Assembly (NCBI GenBank): GCA_023428515.1
Contig: JAEYXI010000360.1
Location: forward strand, 1-11,880
Direction of reading: 5' to 3'
From: Pseudomonadota bacterium
GTDB taxonomy: Bacteria > Pseudomonadota > Alphaproteobacteria > Rhizobiales > Rhizobiaceae
DNA: 11,880 nucleotides
The notes under the pieces are model-generated. The model searched no databases. It saw only the letters and a list, made by a program, of their open reading frames with translations, and had not been told where the DNA came from. The first letter of the stretch is position 1, and every line of letters begins with the position of its first letter. Both the position numbers and the translations under genes were made by a program. Shown one piece after another: positions 5,398 to 11,880 of this stretch.

Positions 5398-6642
5398 ATG
5401 TCGGTCGGAATTCGTCATGACGACCTGCGTCGCCGCAATCGTGCCATGGTCATCGGTGCGGTGCGCCACGCAAGTCAGCCGTCGCGCACCGAAATCGCTT
5501 CCGCCACCGGCCTCAGCCATTCGACGATCTCCGCGATTTCCGCCGACCTGATCGCCGAGGGCATTCTCGCGGAAGCCAAGGGGAGCGAGCAGACAACCAC
5601 ACGGCGCGGCCGGCCCCAGGTGGCGCTGGCGCTCGATCCTGCCGCCGCCGTCGTCGCCGTGGCCGTGCTTTCGCTGAACGACCTTTCGGCGGCGATCATC
5701 GACTACTCCGGCGGCCTCGTCGCGCAAGAGCAACGCAGCTTGTCGACGGCGACCGTCCGGAGAAACGACCTCGTCGCGGAACTCGTCGCCATGTTGCGCC
5801 GGCTGATCACAGGTCGCCCGGCCGGCAGCCGCAAGCCGCTGCGCGTCGTGCTCGCCATCCAGGGCATCACCGACGCCGCCGCGCGGACCATGCTGTGGTC
5901 GCCGATCACCCCGCACCGGGCCATTTCCTTCGCCGACATACTGGAACGCGAACTCGACATACCAACGACGGTCGAGAACGACTGCAACATGATGGCGGTG
6001 GCGCTGCGCTGGCGCGACCCCGGCCGTTACCGGGACGATTTCATCGCCATGCTCCTGTCGCACGGCATCGGCATGGGGCTTGTGCTGAAGGGCAAGCTCT
6101 TCACCGGCACGCAATCCTCCGGCGGCGAATTCGGCCATATGATCCACCAGCCCGGCGGCGCGCTCTGCCGCTGCGGCCGCCGCGGCTGTGTCGAGGCCTA
6201 TGCCGGCGACTACGCCATCTGGCGCAATGCAAGGGAAAAAGGCGAAGATTCGACCCCGGAAGACGGCGTGAGCAATGCCGACATGCAGGCGATAGCCGAC
6301 CAGGCACGCTCCGCCGACGGTCCCGAGCGCGAGGCCTACGGCAAGGCGGGCACCGCGATCGGCTACGGCATCGGCAGCCTGTTCGCGCTGATCGATCCCG
6401 CGCCCATCGCCTTCATCGGCGGTGGCGCCGCAGCCTTCGACCTGCTGGAGCCGCATATACGGGCGGCCATCGCCGAAACCGCCGGCGGACAGCACTCGGA
6501 CGCCATCTCCTTCGATACGGTGGCGGACGAGGCGCCGTTGATCCGGCAGGGCTGCGCCATGCAGGCGCTCACCTTCGTCGACAACGAAATTTTCGCGGCA
6601 GGTATCGGCGCGGCGGAAGAGCCCGGCCGGGAAGTCGCCTGA
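5398..6642 (+). CDS. ROK-family transcriptional regulator
   Basis: A 414-aa protein. Its N-terminal winged helix-turn-helix (~10-60, RTEIASATGLSHSTISAISA) is followed by a basic linker (TTTRRGRPQ) and a ROK domain (~80-400). ROK landmarks are ENDCN (193-197), SGGEFGH (H247), the zinc motif CRCGRRGC (C257, C259, C264) followed by E266, and FIGGG near the C-terminus. The DxGxT phosphate loop expected of ROK sugar kinases is absent at the start of the domain (VAVAVLSLNDL), so this is a regulator rather than a kinase. Such proteins usually repress sugar uptake or catabolic genes and respond to a sugar or sugar phosphate. No such target is adjacent here, so the effector is unknown. Translation starts at an ATG with GGAGGAGG 10 bases upstream. 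Its stop codon lies three bases from that of phoB, which is transcribed towards it. Confidence 0.93.
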   Translation: MSVGIRHDDLRRRNRAMVIGAVRHASQPSRTEIASATGLSHSTISAISADLIAEGILAEAKGSEQTTTRRGRPQVALALDPAAAVVAVAVLSLNDLSAAIIDYSGGLVAQEQRSLSTATVRRNDLVAELVAMLRRLITGRPAGSRKPLRVVLAIQGITDAAARTMLWSPITPHRAISFADILERELDIPTTVENDCNMMAVALRWRDPGRYRDDFIAMLLSHGIGMGLVLKGKLFTGTQSSGGEFGHMIHQPGGALCRCGRRGCVEAYAGDYAIWRNAREKGEDSTPEDGVSNADMQAIADQARSADGPEREAYGKAGTAIGYGIGSLFALIDPAPIAFIGGGAAAFDLLEPHIRAAIAETAGGQHSDAISFDTVADEAPLIRQGCAMQALTFVDNEIFAAGIGAAEEPGREVA

Positions 6643-6645
6643 CGC

Positions 6646-7335
6646 TCAATCCTCCCGGATGGCGTAGCCGGCGCCGCGTATGGTGCGGATGACGTCCGGC
6701 ATGCGGCCATTGTTGACCGCTTTGCGCAGTCGGCCGACATGCACGTCGACGGTGCGCTCGTCGATATAGATCGTCTCGCCCCAGACATTGTCGAGCAATT
6801 GGCTGCGCGAGAAGACGCGACCGGGATGACGCATCATGAATTCGAGCAGGCGGAATTCCGTCGGCCCGAGCTTGATCTCGTTCTTCTTGCGGTAGACGCG
6901 ATGCGCCTCGCGGTCGAGCATGATGTCGCCGACCTTGAGCACCGAGGAGAGCACTTCGGGCTTGGCGCGACGCAGCAGAGCGCGCACCCGGGCCATGAAT
7001 TCCGGCGTGGAGAACGGCTTCACCAGATAGTCGTCGGCGCCGGTCGACAGACCCCGCACGCGGTCGCTTTCCTCGCCGCGGGCAGTCAGCATGATGATCG
7101 GCAGGCGCTGCGTCTCCGGCCGCATCCTGAGGCGGCGGCAGAGTTCGATGCCCGACACCGCCGGCACCATCCAGTCGAGCACGAGGAGATCCGGCGTGTT
7201 CTCCTGCAACCTGACCTCGGCCTCGTCGCCGCGCGTCACGATCTCGACCTGATAACCTTCGGCCTCAAGGTTGTAGCGCAGGAGCACGCCGAGCGGCTCC
7301 TCGTCTTCGACCACCATGATTTTCGGCGCGATCAT
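6646..7335 (-). CDS. phoB: Phosphate regulon response regulator PhoB
   Basis: A 229-aa OmpR/PhoB-family regulator. The receiver domain (~4-120) has E10/D11, phospho-acceptor D54 (LVLDWMVP), T84 and K106 (LVKPF). The C-terminal winged helix (~130-227) includes LGPTEFRLLEF, the recognition-helix stretch DERTVDVHVGRLR and the terminal IRTIRGAGYAI. When phosphorylated by PhoR under phosphate limitation it binds PHO boxes and activates the pho regulon, including pst genes. The ATG at 7335 (MIAPKIMVVEDE) gives the normal length. An in-frame ATG at 7512 would add 59 residues that overlap phoU and do not resemble a receiver. It is the last gene of the pst-pho operon, 38 bases after phoU. No terminator fits before the convergent ROK gene. 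Confidence 0.96.
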   Translation of the reverse strand: MIAPKIMVVEDEEPLGVLLRYNLEAEGYQVEIVTRGDEAEVRLQENTPDLLVLDWMVPAVSGIELCRRLRMRPETQRLPIIMLTARGEESDRVRGLSTGADDYLVKPFSTPEFMARVRALLRRAKPEVLSSVLKVGDIMLDREAHRVYRKKNEIKLGPTEFRLLEFMMRHPGRVFSRSQLLDNVWGETIYIDERTVDVHVGRLRKAVNNGRMPDVIRTIRGAGYAIRED

Positions 7336-7373
7336 CTCTGGGGAAATCTCCTGGGATGTCTCCTGCCGCCCCG

Positions 7374-8081
7374 CTACTCCGCCATCGCCGAAAGGGAGGT
7401 CTCGTCGATCTTGGGGCGGTTTACCGGCAACTGTTCGCCGGTCACCACATAATAGGCGTTTTCGGCAATGTTGGTCACGTGGTCGCCTATGCGCTCGAGA
7501 TTTTTCGCGCAAAACAACAGATGCGTGCAGGTCGTTATATTGCGCGGGTCCTCCATCATATAGGTCAGGAGCTCTCGGAATACCGCCGTGTATTTCACGT
7601 CGATCTTCTCGTCGTCGGTGCGCAGCGCCCTCAATCCCTCGGCGTCGCGCGCCACGTAGAGCTCGACCACACCGTGCACTTGCCCGAGCACGAGATCGGC
7701 CATCGCCTCGATGCCGTGCGAGAGGTTGCGCGGGGTGGCGGCCTGCCCGACTGCGCTGACACGCTTGGCGATGTTTTTCGCGAGGTCGCCGATGCGCTCG
7801 AGGTCGCCGGCCATGCGGATCGCGCCGACGACGGCGCGCAGGTCCTGCGCCATCGGCTGACGCTTGGCGATCAGCGTGATCGCACGATCATCGAGCTCGC
7901 GCTGCCTGGCGTCCATGATGACGTCGTCCGACACCACACGTTGTGCAAGCGCATTGTCGGAGACAAGCAGCGACCGGATCGAAGCGCCGACCATCGAGCC
8001 GGCGAGGTCGCCCATGTCACGAACCAGCCGCTGGATGTGGTCGAGATCCTCGTCGAAGGAGGTGACGGTATGTTCGCCCAT
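7374..8081 (-). CDS. phoU: Phosphate signalling adaptor PhoU
   Basis: A 235-aa all-helical protein with the two tandem PhoU repeats, each with its metal-binding signature: MAGDLERIGDLAKNIA (E95, D99) and KNLERIGDHVTNIAE (E196, D200). Length is normal for the family. PhoU is a cytoplasmic negative regulator. It couples the state of the PstSCAB transporter to the PhoR kinase and restrains phosphate uptake when phosphate is plentiful. It starts 35 bases after pstB and precedes phoB, the standard rhizobial order. An AAAGG sequence lies about 10 bases before the ATG. Confidence 0.96.
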   Translation of the reverse strand: MGEHTVTSFDEDLDHIQRLVRDMGDLAGSMVGASIRSLLVSDNALAQRVVSDDVIMDARQRELDDRAITLIAKRQPMAQDLRAVVGAIRMAGDLERIGDLAKNIAKRVSAVGQAATPRNLSHGIEAMADLVLGQVHGVVELYVARDAEGLRALRTDDEKIDVKYTAVFRELLTYMMEDPRNITTCTHLLFCAKNLERIGDHVTNIAENAYYVVTGEQLPVNRPKIDETSLSAMAE

Positions 8082-8116
8082 ATTTGGAGCCTTTCCGGTT
8101 CCTCGTGATCCGCGGC

Positions 8117-8992
8117 TTAGCCGAAGCGGCCAGTGATGTAGTCCTGGGTGCGTTTCTCGTGCGGGCTCGTGAAGATCACGTCGGTAGGCCCTTCCTCGAC
8201 CAGCACGCCCAGATGGAAGAAGGCGGTGCGCTGCGATACGCGCGCGGCCTGCTGCATCGAGTGCGTGACGATGACGATCGTGTAGTTCTCGCGCAGTTCG
8301 TCGATCAGTTCCTCGACCTTGGCGGTAGCGATCGGGTCGAGCGCCGAGCAGGGCTCGTCCATCAGGATGACCTCAGGCGAAACGGCGATAGTGCGCGCGA
8401 TGCAGAGGCGCTGCTGCTGGCCGCCCGAAAGGCCGGTGCCAACCTCATGCAGGCGATCCTTCACCTCTTCGAAGAGCGACGCCTTCTTGAGGCTGGTCAC
8501 CACGATCTCCTCGAGATCGGTCTTGTTGCGGGCCAGGCCGTGGATGCGCGGTCCATAGGCGACGTTCTCGAAGATGGTCTTCGGGAACGGGTTCGGCTTC
8601 TGGAACACCATGCCGATGCGGGCACGCAACTCGACGACGTCGAGCTTCGGATCGTAAAGGTCGTTGCCGTCGAGGCTGATCTTGCCCTCGATGCGGGCGC
8701 CTTCGATCGTGTCGTTCATGCGATTGATGCAGCGCAGGAAGGTCGACTTGCCGCAGCCCGACGGGCCGATGAAGGCCGTCACCGCTTTTTCCGGAATGTC
8801 GATCGATACGTCGAACAGCGCCTGCTTGGGGCCGTAGAAAACCTTGACGCCGTCGGCCTTCACCCGGGTCGGCCGTGGTTCGGCGTCCGGGGTGCGGATG
8901 GTGCTGAAGGCGCCGGTCTGCGCAGCCTTGGTGCGGGCCACTGCTTTTTCGACTTCGGTTGCGGTCATCGCTGTCATTGCCGGGGTCTCCAT
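8117..8992 (-). CDS. pstB: Phosphate ABC transporter ATP-binding protein PstB
   Basis: A 291-aa ABC ATPase that powers phosphate import through PstC/PstA. Walker A is GPSGCGKST (76-84), Q-loop Q131, signature LSGGQQQR (188-195), Walker B VILMDEP (208-214), and the switch histidine H244 in VTHSM. The SALDP D-loop and [16 protein letters not shown] are typical of PstB. About 45 residues precede the first ABC strand, an Ala/Thr/Pro-rich leader longer than in E. coli PstB (257 aa). Internal ATGs at codons 6 and 9 are possible alternative starts. The chosen ATG lies four bases after the pstA stop. Its ribosome site AGGAGG lies within the last codons of pstA, which suggests translational coupling. 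Confidence 0.97.
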   Translation of the reverse strand: METPAMTAMTATEVEKAVARTKAAQTGAFSTIRTPDAEPRPTRVKADGVKVFYGPKQALFDVSIDIPEKAVTAFIGPSGCGKSTFLRCINRMNDTIEGARIEGKISLDGNDLYDPKLDVVELRARIGMVFQKPNPFPKTIFENVAYGPRIHGLARNKTDLEEIVVTSLKKASLFEEVKDRLHEVGTGLSGGQQQRLCIARTIAVSPEVILMDEPCSALDPIATAKVEELIDELRENYTIVIVTHSMQQAARVSQRTAFFHLGVLVEEGPTDVIFTSPHEKRTQDYITGRFG

Positions 8993-8996
8993 GGTC

Positions 8997-10370
8997 CTAC
9001 TGCCTCCTCTCGAACCGTGAGCGGAGGAAGATCGCCGCCGCGTTCAGAACGAGCATGACGGCGAGCAGGATGATGATTGCAGCCGCCGTACGCGGCTCGA
9101 AGAAATTGCGGTTCTCATTGCCTTCCCAGAGGAAGATCTGGACCGGCAGCGCCGTCGACTGGTCGAGCGGCGTGACCGGCAAAGTGGCGACGAAGGCGTT
9201 CATGCCGATGAGCAGCAGCGGCGCGGTCTCGCCGAGCGCCTGGGCAACGCCGATGATGGTCGCGGTCATGATGCCGGGATAGGTGATCGGCAGCACGTGG
9301 TGGAACACCATCTGCGTCTTCGATGCGCCTAGGCCGAGTGCGGCCTGGCGGATAGAGGGCGGCACGGCCTTCAACGCATTGCGGGTGGCGATGATGATGG
9401 TAGGCAACGTCATCAGCACCAGCACTAGGCCGCCGGCCAGCGGCGCCGACAGCGGCAGGCGGAAGTAGTTGATGAAGACGGCCGCGCCGAGCAGACCGAA
9501 GACGATCGACGGCACCGCGGCCAGATTGTTGATGTTGACCTCGATCAGGTCGGTGATCTTGTTCTTCGGCGCGAATTCCTCGAGATAGATCGCCGCCGCG
9601 ACACCGATCGGCACCGCCAGCAGGATCACGATCAGCATCATGTAGAGCGAGCCGATGAAGGCGCCGAGCAGGCCCGCTTCGGCCGGTGCGCCGCGCGAAT
9701 CCGCGTTGGTGAACAGCACGGTCGAGAAGACCATCTTCACGGTGCCGTTCTCGTAGAGCGTGTCGGCCAGCGTCCGGGCAGCAGGCGAAAGCTGCTGCTG
9801 CGCATCGCCCAGGGACCGGTCGATATTGCCCTTCAGCCAGGTGTCGACATTGGCCGAGAGGAGAAGCTGCACATCCACCGTCTGCCCGAGCAGGCCGGGA
9901 TTTGCGACGAACATGTCGCGGAGCATGAAGCGCTGGTTCGGCGAGACGAAAGCCTGGGCGTCGCGCGCATTGAAGGTGACGTCGGGCGCTGCCGCGCGCA
10001 CCGCATTCTCGATGACCTTGTTCCAGTTGGCCATCGTCACCTGCCGCTCCCAGTCGAGCAGCGCACGCCGAAGTTCAGCCGGCGACTGGCCCGGCTGGGC
10101 CTCCGGCTTGGGATCGACCTTCACGATCTCCGGATCGAAGGTGACCTTGAGGTTCGCCGCCGGCTGCCAGAAGGCGGGAATACCCTGGATCAGGATCGAG
10201 CCGAAAAGAAAGACGACGAAGCCTACCGCGATCGCGATGGCGGCGATGCCGTAGGCGCGGAAGCGGGTTTCGGCGGCACGCCGGCCGCGCAGGCCCTTCT
10301 GGATCCGCAGGAGCCGGTCTTCGCTGCTTTCGACGTTAAGCATGGAGCGGGCTGTTTCGATGTTCGCCAT
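8997..10370 (-). CDS. pstA: Phosphate ABC transporter permease PstA (long form with N-terminal DUF3333-type domain)
   Basis: A 457-aa inner-membrane permease, much longer than E. coli PstA (296 aa). TM1 is at ~41-63. It is followed by a ~165-residue soluble, presumably periplasmic, segment (~66-230) matching the position of the DUF3333 extension of proteobacterial PstA proteins. The core permease (~235-450) has about five further membrane helices and the ATPase-coupling EAA loop around [21 protein letters not shown], starting at residue 341. It works as a heterodimer with PstC, served by PstB. The ATG lies two bases after the pstC stop (TAG), a tightly coupled arrangement. The protein ends in FERRQ. 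Confidence 0.96.
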   Translation of the reverse strand: MANIETARSMLNVESSEDRLLRIQKGLRGRRAAETRFRAYGIAAIAIAVGFVVFLFGSILIQGIPAFWQPAANLKVTFDPEIVKVDPKPEAQPGQSPAELRRALLDWERQVTMANWNKVIENAVRAAAPDVTFNARDAQAFVSPNQRFMLRDMFVANPGLLGQTVDVQLLLSANVDTWLKGNIDRSLGDAQQQLSPAARTLADTLYENGTVKMVFSTVLFTNADSRGAPAEAGLLGAFIGSLYMMLIVILLAVPIGVAAAIYLEEFAPKNKITDLIEVNINNLAAVPSIVFGLLGAAVFINYFRLPLSAPLAGGLVLVLMTLPTIIIATRNALKAVPPSIRQAALGLGASKTQMVFHHVLPITYPGIMTATIIGVAQALGETAPLLLIGMNAFVATLPVTPLDQSTALPVQIFLWEGNENRNFFEPRTAAAIIILLAVMLVLNAAAIFLRSRFERRQ

Positions 10371-10372
10371 GA

Positions 10373-11746
10373 CTATTCGTACTGCTCCCGATACTTGCGG
10401 ACGACATAGAGAGCGATGACGTTGAGGATCAGCGTCATGATGAAAAGGGTCAGGCCGAGCGCGAAGGCGACCAGTGCCTGCGGGCTGGCGAAGTTGGTGT
10501 CGCCAGTGAGCTGGTTGACAATCGAGACCGTGACCGTCGAGACGGAATCGAACGGATTGGCCCGCAGGATCGGCGCGTTACCGGCGGCGAGCACCACGAT
10601 CATGGTCTCGCCGAAGGCCTTGCTGATCGCCAGCATGAAGGCGCCGACGATGCCGGGAAGAGCGGCGGGCAGGACCACCCTGCGGATCGTCTCTGATTTG
10701 GTCGCGCCAATGCCGAGCGAACCGTCACGCATGGCGCGCGGCACCTGCGTGATGATGTCGTCGGAAAGCGACGAAACGAACGGCACGATCATGAGGCCCA
10801 TCGCAATGCCCGCGGTGAGCGCGCTGGTCGCGCGGATCGGGATGCCGACGAGGTCGCCGAACTGGCTGAGCAGCGGTCCGAGCGTGATGAGCGCAAACAC
10901 GCCGTAGATCACCGAGGGAATGCCAGCCAGGATTTCGATGATGGGCTTGGCGGTGGCGCGCACGCGGCGGTCCGCATATTCGGCCATGTAGATCGCCGAC
11001 AAGAGGCCGACCGGGATCGCCACCAGCATGGCGATGGCGCTGACCATGATGGTGCCCCAGAGCAGCGGCAGCAGGCCATACTGGCCGGTCGCTCCGCCGG
11101 TCGTCGAGAAGCCCGGGTTCCATACCGTGCCGAAGAAGAAGTCGAGCGGATTGACGAAGGTGAAGAAACGCAGCGCCTCTGAGAGCAAGGACGCGACGAT
11201 GCCGACCGTCGTCAGGATCGCGATGCCCGAGCAGGCGATGAGCAAGACGCGCACCGCGCCCTCGAATTCGTTGCGTGCCCTGAGCCGCGGCGCGATGCGG
11301 CGCGTCATCAGGAGCAGGCCGAGCAGGCCGAGCACGGCGGCGACGACGATCATCGCCCAGAAGCTGGTCGTACGGAAGGAGCGCAAGGCCTCGCCGGCCG
11401 CAACCTCATAGGGCTGGGTCTCGCCGACCACGCCGAAGCCGCTGGCGATCTGCTCGATGCGGCGCATCGTGTCGCGCAAGGCACCGGGATCGCCGTTGAG
11501 GAGTTCGGCAGGAAGGAAGGAACGGGCGTGGCTCAGCGCGATATCGTTCGAGAAAAGAGCCCAGACCAACAGAACCACGACGGCGGGAACAGCGCACCAG
11601 AGCGCCACCATCAGCCCGTGGTAGCTGGGCCGCGAATGCATCGTGCGCTGGGCCGTGGTGGCGACAGCCCGGCCGCGCGTCAAGCCGACCTGGTAGCCGA
11701 CGGACAACAGGACAAGCTGGAACACGGCGATGACGAGACTGTTCAC
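10373..11746 (-). CDS. pstC: Phosphate ABC transporter permease PstC (long form)
   Basis: A 457-aa inner-membrane permease, longer than E. coli PstC (319 aa). The extra N-terminal part carries helices at ~3-20, ~45-66 and ~128-147 plus a soluble loop (~70-125). The core (~165-450) has the PstC features NPLDFFFGTVWNPGF and GLLPLLWGT, the EAA coupling loop at ~338-360 (AMRDGSLGIGATKSETIRRV), and SKAFGETMIV. The initiation codon is GTG at 11746; a GGAGCG at 11755-11760 may be its ribosome site. It is the first gene of the operon visible here. pstS is normally upstream but is not in the window. Confidence 0.95.
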   Translation of the reverse strand: MNSLVIAVFQLVLLSVGYQVGLTRGRAVATTAQRTMHSRPSYHGLMVALWCAVPAVVVLLVWALFSNDIALSHARSFLPAELLNGDPGALRDTMRRIEQIASGFGVVGETQPYEVAAGEALRSFRTTSFWAMIVVAAVLGLLGLLLMTRRIAPRLRARNEFEGAVRVLLIACSGIAILTTVGIVASLLSEALRFFTFVNPLDFFFGTVWNPGFSTTGGATGQYGLLPLLWGTIMVSAIAMLVAIPVGLLSAIYMAEYADRRVRATAKPIIEILAGIPSVIYGVFALITLGPLLSQFGDLVGIPIRATSALTAGIAMGLMIVPFVSSLSDDIITQVPRAMRDGSLGIGATKSETIRRVVLPAALPGIVGAFMLAISKAFGETMIVVLAAGNAPILRANPFDSVSTVTVSIVNQLTGDTNFASPQALVAFALGLTLFIMTLILNVIALYVVRKYREQYE

Positions 11747-11880
11747 GGCAAGGACGCTCCGGATCGGGCGCTATGGAAGCCAAATGGTCGGATGAATGTC
11801 GGACCAGAAAGGCTTGTTCGAACCGGCCCCCCGTCAGCCGCTTCGACACGATGGGAACGAGGCGGCGCCGTATAGCGCCG
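11747..11880 (-). promoter_or_regulatory. pstC upstream region with possible degenerate PHO box
   Basis: This 134-base stretch shows no recognisable gene. On the + strand it holds GTCGGAT (11787-11793), four bases, then GTCGGAC (11798-11804). That has the 7-4-7 layout of a PHO box but poor agreement with CTGTCAT. A CGGCGC/GCGCCG hairpin (11863-11880) sits at the window edge and includes a -10-like CTATAC on the - strand. One - strand frame is open from the edge and stops with a TGA overlapping the pstC GTG. Its composition does not resemble PstS or PhoR. Confidence 0.3.

Noticed and set aside
5341..6495. 384-aa open frame on the - strand
   Set aside because: It is a mirror of the ROK gene; low-complexity Gly/Arg/Ala composition and no domain.
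7336..7512. N-terminal extension of PhoB to an ATG at 7512
   Set aside because: It would overlap the end of phoU, and the added 59 residues look like an out-of-frame translation of phoU.
8084..9058. 324-aa open frame on the + strand
   Set aside because: It is antisense to pstB, which has all ABC ATPase motifs.

Overview
The window comes from a GC-rich alphaproteobacterium of the order Hyphomicrobiales (Rhizobiales), most likely Rhizobiaceae (Sinorhizobium/Ensifer, Shinella or Rhizobium type). The evidence is the PhyR general-stress regulator, two HWE-family histidine kinases, sigma-EcfG type promoters (GGAAC, 18-19 bases, TT), and the rhizobial form of the Pst/Pho operon with long N-terminal extensions on PstC and PstA. 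No tRNA, rRNA, transposase, CRISPR array or phage gene was seen, so this looks like ordinary chromosome.

Region 1 (1-3435, + strand) looks like a general-stress-response neighbourhood. It opens with the C-terminal half of phyR, which closes with a strong hairpin terminator. Next come a 54-aa DUF1328/UPF0391 membrane protein, a soluble PAS-HWE histidine kinase with its own terminator, a 54-aa single-pass membrane protein, a 97-aa cysteine-containing probable exported protein, and an 83-aa glycine-zipper lipoprotein. Three matches to the sigma-EcfG promoter consensus lie 31, 28 and 47 bases upstream of the DUF1328, 54-aa and 97-aa genes. The simplest model is that PhyR, phosphorylated by an HWE kinase, sequesters the anti-sigma factor NepR, and the freed EcfG then switches on the small envelope proteins next door. 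nepR and ecfG are not in the window.

Region 2 (3436-5397, - strand plus spacer) holds a second HWE kinase, membrane-bound with an extracytoplasmic CHASE sensor. It converges on region 1 across a bidirectional terminator. It probably starts at TTG, overlapped by a seven-codon upstream reading frame. A 336-base spacer separates it from a divergent ROK-family regulator and carries several dyads and a direct repeat that could be operators.

Region 3 (5398-6642, + strand) is the ROK regulator, with an N-terminal winged helix and a Zn-binding ROK domain. No sugar transporter or catabolic gene is adjacent in the window.

Region 4 (6646-11880, - strand) is the phosphate operon, transcribed pstC-pstA-pstB-phoU-phoB. 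It encodes both permeases and the ATPase of the high-affinity phosphate transporter, the PhoU signalling adaptor and the PhoB response regulator. pstS and phoR are not in the window. The ROK and phoB stop codons converge with only three bases between them. The last 134 bases are the pstC upstream region, with a weak 11-bp-spaced repeat that could be a degenerate PHO box.
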